A stretch of 19,441 nucleotides of DNA, from the NCBI GenBank assembly GCA_913061425.1, contig CAJXUO010000001.1, positions 1-19,441 on the forward strand, in the 5' to 3' direction. Shown here in pieces: positions 7,424-14,260 of the stretch (position 1 is the stretch's first letter; every line of letters begins with the position of its first letter). The translations under genes and the position numbers were made by a program. A model generated the notes under the pieces. That model did no database searches, was not told the DNA's origin, and saw nothing but the letters and a program-made list of their open reading frames with translations. The DNA comes from an uncultured Lutibacter sp. (GTDB lineage Bacteria; Bacteroidota; Bacteroidia; Flavobacteriales; Flavobacteriaceae).

Positions 7424-8836
7424 ATGAGTAGAGGAAAAAAGAAAAATCAAGTATTTGAAAATATTGAAGTGATCGATGCTGGAGCAAGAGGAAAAACTAT
7501 TGCGAAAGCACCTGATGGTCGTGTTATATTTTTAACCAATACAGTTCCAGGAGATATTGTTGATATCAGAACCGGAAAAAAGAGAAAAGCCTATTTTGAA
7601 GGTACCGCGATAAAATTCCATAAAGAATCTGACAAACGTGTAGAACCTGCTTGTGAGCATTTTGAGCATTGTGGTGGCTGCAAATGGCAAAATATGGGCT
7701 ATGAGCATCAATTGTATTACAAACAAAAAGAAGTTACTCAGAATCTAGTAAGAATTGGACATTTGGATTTACCAGAGGTTACACCAATTTTGGGCTGTGA
7801 GAAAACTTATTTTTATAGAAATAAAATGGAATTTTCTTTCTCTTCAAATCGTTGGTTGACTTATGAAGAAATAAATTCTGAAGAAGAAATTGATGATAGA
7901 AATGCTTTAGGATTTCATATTTCTGGAATGTGGGATAAAATTCTTGATGTAAGTAAATGTCATTTACAAGAAGATCCTTCTAATGAAATTAGAAATGAAT
8001 TAAAGAAATTTGCTATTGAAAATGATATTGAATTTTTTAATCCAAGAGCACAAGATGGGTTATTAAGAACTATGATGTTGAGAATAGTTTCAACTTCAGA
8101 AATCATGTTGGTTATTCAGTTTTATAAAGAACATAAAGAAAAACGAGAACTATTATTAAACTTCCTAAAAGAAAGGTTTCCACAAATCACTTCTTTACAA
8201 TACGTGATTAATGGAAAAGCAAATGATACTATATACGATCAAGATATCGTGTTGTTTTCTGGTAGAGATCATATTTTTGAGCAAATGGAAGGCTTAAAAT
8301 TTAAAATTGGCGCGAAATCTTTCTATCAAACCAATTCTACACAAGCCTATGAATTATATAAAATCACAAGAGATTTTGCTGGATTATCTGGAGATGAACT
8401 TGTGTATGATTTATATACAGGAACTGGAACCATTGCACAATTTGTAGCAAAAAAAGCAAAAAAGGTGATTGGTGTAGAATCTGTTCCTGAAGCAATAGAA
8501 GATGCAAAGATAAATGCACAATTAAATGAAATAAACAACGTTGAATTCTTTGCAGGAGATATGAAAGACGTTTTTAATGATTCGTTTATCAAAACTCATG
8601 GAAAACCTGATGTAATCATTACAGATCCTCCAAGAGATGGAATGCACAAAAACGTAGTTGCAAAAATTTTAGAAATTGCACCAGAAAAAATTGTGTATGT
8701 GAGTTGTAACTCTGCCACACAAGCAAGGGATCTATCATTAATGAAAGATGTTTATAAAATCACAAAAACTCAAGCAGTAGATATGTTTCCACAAACACAT
8801 CATGTGGAAAATGTTGTACTTTTAGAAAAAATTTAG
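7424..8836 (+). CDS. rlmD: 23S rRNA (uracil(1939)-C5)-methyltransferase
   Basis: SAM-dependent enzyme that makes m5U1939 in 23S rRNA. The 470-residue protein has an N-terminal TRAM RNA-binding domain (about residues 10-68), four cysteines for a [4Fe-4S] cluster (C77, C83, C86 in CEHFEHCGGC, and C179), a central RNA-binding region, and a Rossmann methyltransferase domain. SAM motif DLYTGTGTI starts at residue 329, DPPRDGM at 401, and the catalytic cysteine is C428 in YVSCNSATQARDL. The cluster ligands favour RlmD over TrmA or RlmC, although flavobacterial family members are not always functionally separated. It heads an operon; the next gene starts two bases after its stop. Confidence 0.92.
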   Translation: MSRGKKKNQVFENIEVIDAGARGKTIAKAPDGRVIFLTNTVPGDIVDIRTGKKRKAYFEGTAIKFHKESDKRVEPACEHFEHCGGCKWQNMGYEHQLYYKQKEVTQNLVRIGHLDLPEVTPILGCEKTYFYRNKMEFSFSSNRWLTYEEINSEEEIDDRNALGFHISGMWDKILDVSKCHLQEDPSNEIRNELKKFAIENDIEFFNPRAQDGLLRTMMLRIVSTSEIMLVIQFYKEHKEKRELLLNFLKERFPQITSLQYVINGKANDTIYDQDIVLFSGRDHIFEQMEGLKFKIGAKSFYQTNSTQAYELYKITRDFAGLSGDELVYDLYTGTGTIAQFVAKKAKKVIGVESVPEAIEDAKINAQLNEINNVEFFAGDMKDVFNDSFIKTHGKPDVIITDPPRDGMHKNVVAKILEIAPEKIVYVSCNSATQARDLSLMKDVYKITKTQAVDMFPQTHHVENVVLLEKI

Positions 8837-8837
8837 A

Positions 8838-9293
8838 ATGAAGAAATTTATTATACCAATTTTCACACTCTTTTTACTTGCAATTGCAATCAGCTGTCAA
8901 AAAGATGATATTTGTGTAGGTCCTGTAACACCAAATTTAGTGATACGTTTTTATGACAATGGTAATTCTGCAGAGTACAAATCTGTTGCTAATTTATATC
9001 TATGGGCAGAAGATTTAGATACGTTATATAACAATGTAACAACTGATTCTATCGCTATTCCATTAAATCCTGCGCAAGATTTTACTATATATCATTTATC
9101 AAGTGGCACAACGCAAGATGATATTACCATTGACTATACTCGAAATGAAGTGTTTGTTTCTCGCTCTTGTGGTTACAAATATAACTTTGATGACTTAAGC
9201 TTATCAGGAATTACAAATAATTGGATATTAAATACTGAAATCACAAATCAAACTGTAGAAGATGAAACAGAACATATTAAGATTCTGCATTAG
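8838..9293 (+). CDS. DUF6452 family lipoprotein
   Basis: A 151-residue protein of unknown function. The signal peptide ends in the lipobox AISC (Cys20), followed by QKDDICVGPVTPNLVIRFYD, which I recognise as the DUF6452 signature of Bacteroidota. The rest is predicted to be beta-rich and contains a second cysteine pair candidate (C26 and the Cys in SRSCGYKY) that could form a disulfide. It starts one base after the rlmD stop codon and overlaps the next gene by 32 bases, so translation of the pair is probably coupled. The protein is likely anchored in the outer membrane facing the periplasm. The link to rlmD is positional only. Confidence 0.85.
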   Translation: MKKFIIPIFTLFLLAIAISCQKDDICVGPVTPNLVIRFYDNGNSAEYKSVANLYLWAEDLDTLYNNVTTDSIAIPLNPAQDFTIYHLSSGTTQDDITIDYTRNEVFVSRSCGYKYNFDDLSLSGITNNWILNTEITNQTVEDETEHIKILH

Positions 9294-9969
9294 CATATTG
9301 CTTATTGCTGTCTCATTTTCAGCAAATGCACAAGAAGAAGAAATACCTAAAGACTCTATTAAACTCAATGACAAATATGGTTTAAGAATTGGAGTAGATA
9401 TTAGTCGCCCTATAATTTCTTTTTTTAACGATGATCTTAAAGGGTTTGAATTAGCTGGAGATTTTAGAATGAGTAAGAACTTATATATCGCTACTGAACT
9501 TGGTTTTTATGATAGAACTACCGAAGAAGATTATATAAACTTTAATAGCAAAGGCAGTTATATAAAATTGGGTGTAAACTATAATTTATATAAAAATTGG
9601 GGGGAAATGAGTAACGAAATATATGCTGGAGTTAGATATGGTTTTAGCACTTTTTCTCAAACGTTAAACACGTACAGTCCAAATTTTGATGGAACTTATT
9701 TTCCAGAATTAACAGTAAATTCGGATACTGAATTTTCTAATTTAAATGCTCATTGGGCTGAGTTAGTTATGGGATTAAAAGTAAAAGTGTTTCATAATTT
9801 ATATTTAGGGACAAGTATGAACCTGAAAAAGATGATACGTCAAAAGCAGCCTACAAACTTTGAGAATTTATATATTCCTGGATTTGAACGAGTCTATTTA
9901 AATGAAACAGGTTTTAGTTTTAATTATACCGTCTCTTATCTAATTCCTATTTACAAAAAGGCTAAATAA
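9262..9969 (+). CDS. DUF6048 family protein, outer-membrane beta-barrel-like
   Basis: A 235-residue protein starting MKQNILRFCISILLIAVS with cleavage after SANAQ, a typical flavobacterial signal peptide. The mature part has alternating hydrophobic strands ending in aromatic residues (GVDISRPIISFF, LYIATELGFYDR, SYIKLGVNYNLY, NEIYAGVRYGFS, TVSYLIPIYKK), as in small outer-membrane barrels, and matches DUF6048 as I remember it. The chosen ATG at 9262 lies inside the DUF6452 gene; no other start would keep the signal peptide. A barrel next to a lipoprotein suggests an envelope pair, possibly a complex, but its function is unknown. No terminator follows it. Confidence 0.83.
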   Translation: MKQNILRFCISILLIAVSFSANAQEEEIPKDSIKLNDKYGLRIGVDISRPIISFFNDDLKGFELAGDFRMSKNLYIATELGFYDRTTEEDYINFNSKGSYIKLGVNYNLYKNWGEMSNEIYAGVRYGFSTFSQTLNTYSPNFDGTYFPELTVNSDTEFSNLNAHWAELVMGLKVKVFHNLYLGTSMNLKKMIRQKQPTNFENLYIPGFERVYLNETGFSFNYTVSYLIPIYKKAK

Positions 9970-10072
9970 TTATTTCCTTTTATTCTAACAAATAGAGAAA
10001 CTTTTTTTTAAAACCAAATTCAAGGTTTATTAATAAATTTTAATTATTTTTATATATTAAAACACATAGAAC

Positions 10073-11023
10073 ATGAACGCGATACCAAGTGTAGATTTAT
10101 CTGATTTCTTGTCAGATGATAAAAATAGAAAACAAAAATTTGTAAACGAAATAGGAAAAGCATATGAAGAGATTGGCTTTGTAGCTTTAAAAGGTCATTT
10201 TTTAAGTGACGATTTGATAACGAGTTTATATAGTGAAATTAAAAACTTTTTTGAACTTCCAGAAAATGTAAAATCTGATTATGAGATTGAGGGAATTGGT
10301 GGTCAAAGAGGTTACACTTCTTTTGGAAAAGAACATGCAAAAGGTAAAAAAGAAGGTGATTTAAAAGAATTTTGGCATTTTGGACAATATGTAAGTGACG
10401 ATGCTGAATTATCTGAAGTTTATCCTGACAATGTTATGGTAAGCGAACTACCAAAGTTTAACGAAGTTGGTAAAATTACTTATCAAATGCTAGAAAAAAC
10501 AGCAAAATATGTTTTAAGAGCCTTGGCAATCCATCTAGATCTAGAAGAGACTTATTTTGATAATTATATTAGAAACGGAAACTCAATTTTAAGACCTATC
10601 CACTATCCACCAATCAAAACTGCTCCTAAAAATGCTGAAAGAGCTGCAGCACACGGCGATATTAATTTAATTACGCTGTTAATGGGTGCTCAAGGAAAAG
10701 GTTTACAAGTTCAAAATCACGACGGAGATTGGGTCGATGCAATTGCTCAACCAGACGAATTGATGATTAATGTTGGTGATATGCTAGCGCGACACACAAA
10801 CAATAGACTTAAATCTACTATTCATAGAGTTGTAAATCCACCTAAAGAATTATGGGGAAACTCTCGTTATTCTATTCCGTTTTTCATGCATCCAATTAGT
10901 GAAATGAAATTAGACGTTTTAGATAGTTGTATTGATGAAAACAATCCAAAAGGATTTGATGATATTACTGCTGGAGCATTTTTACACGAACGATTAATTG
11001 ACCTTGGATTGATTAAAAAATAA
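10073..11023 (+). CDS. 2-oxoglutarate/Fe(II) oxygenase, isopenicillin N synthase family
   Basis: Non-heme iron oxygenase of 316 residues. The N-terminal DIOX_N region (IPSVDLSDFL, then EEIGFVALKGH) is followed by the catalytic double-stranded beta helix. Iron ligands are H194 and D196 (AHGDINLITLL) and H251 (STIHRVVNPP); R265 and S267 (NSRYSIPFF) form the RxS site for the 2-oxoglutarate carboxylate. RxS argues for a 2-oxoglutarate-using enzyme. The substrate is unknown: family members in non-producing bacteria act on small metabolites, and nothing here suggests a beta-lactam pathway. It heads the operon; the SUI1 gene begins directly after its stop codon. Confidence 0.88.
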   Translation: MNAIPSVDLSDFLSDDKNRKQKFVNEIGKAYEEIGFVALKGHFLSDDLITSLYSEIKNFFELPENVKSDYEIEGIGGQRGYTSFGKEHAKGKKEGDLKEFWHFGQYVSDDAELSEVYPDNVMVSELPKFNEVGKITYQMLEKTAKYVLRALAIHLDLEETYFDNYIRNGNSILRPIHYPPIKTAPKNAERAAAHGDINLITLLMGAQGKGLQVQNHDGDWVDAIAQPDELMINVGDMLARHTNNRLKSTIHRVVNPPKELWGNSRYSIPFFMHPISEMKLDVLDSCIDENNPKGFDDITAGAFLHERLIDLGLIKK

Positions 11024-11353
11024 ATGGATTTACAAGGACAATTAAAAAACTTATTTCCAGACCATACACCGGAAAAATCATCTGAAATTGATGATAAAAA
11101 GGACACTCTTTGGATTCAAGATGAACCGATGATTTGTAAGTATGAAAAAAGGAAAGGGAAACCAATTACTATTATTGAAGGTTATTCTGGTGCTGATACT
11201 GATTTTAAAAAATTAGCAAAAGAATTAAAAACAACATTAAGTGTTGGCGGCAGTTTCAAAAACAATCAAATTATAATTCAAGGTGATTATAGAGATAAAA
11301 TAATGGAAATACTGAAAGATAAAGGTTTTAAAGTAAAACGAGTTGGAGGATAA
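11024..11353 (+). CDS. yciH: SUI1/eIF1-like translation initiation factor (YciH family)
   Basis: A 109-residue protein with a short variable N terminus and a SUI1 domain (about residues 45-109): ITIIEGYSGADTDFKKLAKE, then LKTTLSVGGSFKNNQIIIQG and the end KDKGFKVKRVGG. Bacterial YciH is related to eukaryotic eIF1 and can influence start-site fidelity in vitro; its cellular role is not settled. The gene begins at the base after the oxygenase stop (TAAATG), so it depends on upstream translation or an A-rich site inside that gene. Five bases separate it from the hydrolase gene. Confidence 0.9.
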   Translation: MDLQGQLKNLFPDHTPEKSSEIDDKKDTLWIQDEPMICKYEKRKGKPITIIEGYSGADTDFKKLAKELKTTLSVGGSFKNNQIIIQGDYRDKIMEILKDKGFKVKRVGG

Positions 11354-11358
11354 CATAT

Positions 11359-12303
11359 ATGAAGAAAAAAATTAAATTGCTTTTTGTAATAATTTTAATT
11401 GCACTTTTAGCTTTGGTATTATTAGGTCATTTGGGAATTGGAAACAAGTCTGAAACTGATTCTAAAAAAGGTGAGTACTTAACAATCAATCATGAGAAAA
11501 TTAGATATCTACAAAAAGGAGTTGGAGATGATCTTATATTAATTCATGGAACTCCAGGATGTATTGAAGATTGGGACTTAGTCGTTGACAGTTTATCTAA
11601 AAAATACAGAGTTACAGCTATTGACAGACTTGGTAATGGGTTTTCAACGGCAAATAACTATCAGTACACATTAGAAGAAAATTCAGCTCTAATACATGAT
11701 CTTATTGATACTTTAAAACTTAAAAATATTACAATTATTGGTCACTCTTTTGGAGGTTCAACTACTGCACAACTAGCTGTAGAAAACAACCCTAAAATTG
11801 ATTCTTATATTATGATTGCTCCTCCTTTATATCAAATTAAGCCTGATAATATTTATAAAATAGCTTCTATTCCTATTTTAGGAAAAGGGTTTACATACCT
11901 TATACACAAAACAACTGCGAAAGAAATTATAAGTGACGGTATTAAAAGCTCATTACAAAACAATCCTAAATTACACACTTCTGAATTTGTAAATTTCAGA
12001 GCCAATTTATGGTCACAACCAAAAGTACTTTACACAACTTCTAAAGAAAGAATGAATTATAATGACGGACTCAATAAAATAACTCCTCATTACAGTTCAA
12101 TTAAAAAACCAATTTTAATTATTGTTGGAGATTTAGATTCTGAAGATATTCTAAAAGATTGTGAAAAATTTAAGAAAATTAGACCTGAAACTAATTTAAT
12201 TATTCTTGAAAATACTAGACATTTTGTTCAAGTTGAAAGAACGGAAAAATTGTTAGAAGAAATAGAAAAACATCTTTCAATGGTAAAAAAAGAAGTACTA
12301 TAA
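11359..12303 (+). CDS. Alpha/beta hydrolase with N-terminal membrane anchor
   Basis: A 314-residue hydrolase. Residues 6-27 form one strong hydrophobic segment after MKKKIK, an uncleaved anchor or a signal peptide, which would place the enzyme at the periplasmic side of the inner membrane. The fold is shown by the oxyanion motif LIHGTPG (61-67), the nucleophile S130 in IIGHSFGGS, a candidate acid D258 or D260 (VGDLDSED) and H288 (NTRHFVQVE). The substrate is unknown; the cap region around residues 155-240 is not diagnostic. The start ATG follows the SUI1 stop by five bases, and the phosphorylase gene starts two bases after its own stop. Confidence 0.85.
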   Translation: MKKKIKLLFVIILIALLALVLLGHLGIGNKSETDSKKGEYLTINHEKIRYLQKGVGDDLILIHGTPGCIEDWDLVVDSLSKKYRVTAIDRLGNGFSTANNYQYTLEENSALIHDLIDTLKLKNITIIGHSFGGSTTAQLAVENNPKIDSYIMIAPPLYQIKPDNIYKIASIPILGKGFTYLIHKTTAKEIISDGIKSSLQNNPKLHTSEFVNFRANLWSQPKVLYTTSKERMNYNDGLNKITPHYSSIKKPILIIVGDLDSEDILKDCEKFKKIRPETNLIILENTRHFVQVERTEKLLEEIEKHLSMVKKEVL

Positions 12304-12304
12304 T

Positions 12305-13177
12305 ATGAATAAAATAGCTGAATCAGAACTAATATTAAACAATAATGGGAGTGTTTATCATTTAAACTTATTGCCAGAAAATATTGCTGATACCATCATT
12401 TTTGTTGGTGATCAAGATAGAGTTTCTAAAGTCACTAAGTATTTTGATAGTATAGATTTTGAAACTCAAAAAAGAGAATTTAAAACTCAAACTGGAACCT
12501 ATAAAGGCAAACGAATTTCTGTTATTTCTACTGGTATTGGTCCAGATAATATAGATATTGTTATAAATGAATTAGATGCTCTTGTTAACATAGATCTAAA
12601 AAACAGAAGCATTAAAGAAAATCATACATCGTTAGATATCGTTAGAATTGGAACATCTGGATCACTTCAAAATGACATTCCCGTTGATAATTTTGTAATA
12701 TCATCATATGCAATGGGACTTGACGGTATGCTTTTATCATATGATTGCGAGTATATTTGTCAGAAAGAGATTGAAAATGCATTTATAAACCATACAAATT
12801 GGAGTGAAAGAAAGGCAAGACCTTATTGTGTAAAAAATGGCGAAAAACTAGCAGCTAAATTAATGAGTGACAAAACTTATTCAGGTATTACAGTAACTGC
12901 TCCAGGTTTTTATGGACCACAAGGAAGAGTATTAAGATTAAGCCTTCAAGATTCACAATTAAATTCTAAGATGGATTCTTTTCAATTTAATGAACATAAA
13001 ATTACCAATTTAGAAATGGAAACTTCTGCTATTTATGGCTTATCTAAATTATTAGGTCACAATGCTGTTTCAATGAATGCTATAATTGCAAATAGAGCTA
13101 ATGGAACATTTAGTAAGGATCCATATAAAATAGTTAATGATTTAATTAAATATACTTTAGATAAAATTGTAGGTTAA
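12305..13177 (+). CDS. Nucleoside phosphorylase (uridine phosphorylase-like)
   Basis: Member of the PNP/UDP phosphorylase family, 290 residues, expected to split a nucleoside with phosphate into base and (deoxy)ribose 1-phosphate in the cytosol. Family features: VGDQDRV (34-40), where uridine phosphorylases have GDPxR, for phosphate; STGIGPDN (75-82); RIGTSGSLQ (114-122); and NLEMETSAIYGL (235-246), which binds the ribose. TAPGFYGPQGR (198-208) lies in the base-contact region. E. coli uridine phosphorylase has FYAGQER there, so the base specificity may differ. It sits one base from both neighbours, in an operon with a solute-binding-like protein. Confidence 0.85.
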   Translation: MNKIAESELILNNNGSVYHLNLLPENIADTIIFVGDQDRVSKVTKYFDSIDFETQKREFKTQTGTYKGKRISVISTGIGPDNIDIVINELDALVNIDLKNRSIKENHTSLDIVRIGTSGSLQNDIPVDNFVISSYAMGLDGMLLSYDCEYICQKEIENAFINHTNWSERKARPYCVKNGEKLAAKLMSDKTYSGITVTAPGFYGPQGRVLRLSLQDSQLNSKMDSFQFNEHKITNLEMETSAIYGLSKLLGHNAVSMNAIIANRANGTFSKDPYKIVNDLIKYTLDKIVG

Positions 13178-13178
13178 T

Positions 13179-14048
13179 ATGACAAATCTAACTATTGGTG
13201 GCGTAAAAGAACATTTTAATATGCCATGGCATTTAGCTATTGAAAACGGAGAGTTTTCTGATAAAAAAATCAATCTTACGTGGAAAGATTTTCATGGAGG
13301 AACTGGTGCTATGTGCAAAGCTCTTAGAAATAAAGAAATTGATATTGCTGTCTTATTAACTGATGGCATCATCAAAGATATAATTAATGGCAATGACAGT
13401 AAAATTGTACAGACATACATCAACACTCCTCTTCTTTGGGGAGTTCATGTAGCAGCAAATTCAGATTATAAAACCATTGCTGATCTGGAAGGTGAAAAAC
13501 CTGCAATAAGTAGAATCGATTCAGGATCTCAATTATTAGCAATTGCTAATGCTGAAAAAAATGGTTGGGATGTTGATGCTTTAGATTTTGAAATTGTTGG
13601 TGATCTTGATGGCGGTATTGAAGCTTTGACAAATGGAAGTGCAGATTATTTTTTATGGGAACATTTCACAACAAAACCTTGGGTTGACAATGGTACTTTT
13701 AGAAGAGTTGGAGATTGTCCATCTCCATGGCCATGCTTTATGATTGCTGTTAGAAATGATGTCTTAGAATCTAATTTTGATGATATAAAAAATGTTTTAA
13801 GAGTTATTAATTCTAAAACAAAATCACTTTCTACACATGCTAAAAAGCAACGTTTTATTGACTTGTTTGCTCAACGCTATAATTTAAACAAAGAAGACAT
13901 CAAAAATTGGCTAATTATAACTGAATGGAATCAAGGAAAACCTATTTCAAGAACTTTAATTAAGACAATACAAAATAAACTGTTAGAATTAAGCGTTATT
14001 GAAAAAACAATAGATGTCGAAAAATTAATAAAAAAGATATACCTTTGA
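13179..14048 (+). CDS. Cytosolic solute-binding-protein-fold protein (Ca3427/NMT1-like)
   Basis: A 289-residue protein with the type II periplasmic-binding fold but no signal peptide: it begins MTNLTIGGVKEHFNMPWHLA. GGTGAMCKALRNKEIDIAVL (40-59), followed by LTDG, matches the region of NMT1/THI5- and nitrate/taurine-type binding proteins that contacts the ligand, and ISRIDSGSQLLAIANA, GGIEALTNGSADYFLWE and SPWPCFMIAVRND continue the fold. The set resembles Candida Ca3427 and its bacterial relatives, which also lack export signals. No ABC transporter genes lie nearby. It may be a cytosolic binder or an enzyme derived from the fold, like MqnA/MqnD or THI5. Its one-base spacing from the phosphorylase suggests that ligand and nucleoside products are related. 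Confidence 0.8.
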   Translation: MTNLTIGGVKEHFNMPWHLAIENGEFSDKKINLTWKDFHGGTGAMCKALRNKEIDIAVLLTDGIIKDIINGNDSKIVQTYINTPLLWGVHVAANSDYKTIADLEGEKPAISRIDSGSQLLAIANAEKNGWDVDALDFEIVGDLDGGIEALTNGSADYFLWEHFTTKPWVDNGTFRRVGDCPSPWPCFMIAVRNDVLESNFDDIKNVLRVINSKTKSLSTHAKKQRFIDLFAQRYNLNKEDIKNWLIITEWNQGKPISRTLIKTIQNKLLELSVIEKTIDVEKLIKKIYL

Positions 14049-14081
14049 TTTTTATTTCAAAAAAATAATTTAAAATATAAT

Positions 14082-14237
14082 ATGAAAAAAATAGCAATCC
14101 TTTTAGTATTCGTTTTTGCAGCAGCCTCTTTAACTTCTTGTAAAGCCTCAAAAGGTTGTGGTTTAACTGGAGATACTAATACTCCTGATTCAAACCCAAT
14201 GGAGAACATATCTACTCAAAAAACTGGAACAGTATAA
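14082..14237 (+). CDS. Small lipoprotein, 51 residues
   Basis: The frame from the ATG at 14082 to TAA at 14235 encodes MKKIAILLVFVFAAASLTSC, a textbook lipoprotein signal with lipobox LTSC (Cys20). The mature peptide has only 32 residues, starting CKASKGCGLTGDTN and ending TQKTGTV. The KGCGLT motif recurs, as I recall, in small unnamed flavobacterial lipoproteins. The upstream AT-rich leader (AAAAATAATTTAAAATATAAT) is similar to other genes here. It lies 33 bases after the solute-binding gene and may be the last gene of that operon. Its function is unknown; nothing beyond membrane anchoring can be predicted. Confidence 0.75.
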   Translation: MKKIAILLVFVFAAASLTSCKASKGCGLTGDTNTPDSNPMENISTQKTGTV

Positions 14238-14238
14238 G

Positions 14239-14260
14239 AAATCTTTTATCCCAAAGATTT
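14239..14260. terminator. Weak hairpin between the lipoprotein gene and valS
   Basis: An 8-bp perfect stem AAATCTTT/AAAGATTT (14239-14246 with 14253-14260) with loop TATCCC lies in the 8-base gap and overlaps the valS stop codon. Only two G-C pairs and a short T run after it make it a poor terminator. It is the only candidate between these convergent genes. Confidence 0.3.

Noticed and set aside
10073..11023. Antibiotic (penicillin-type) biosynthesis suggested by the isopenicillin N synthase family name
   Set aside because: No ACV synthetase, acyltransferase or other beta-lactam genes are present, and the RxS motif fits general 2-oxoglutarate oxygenases.
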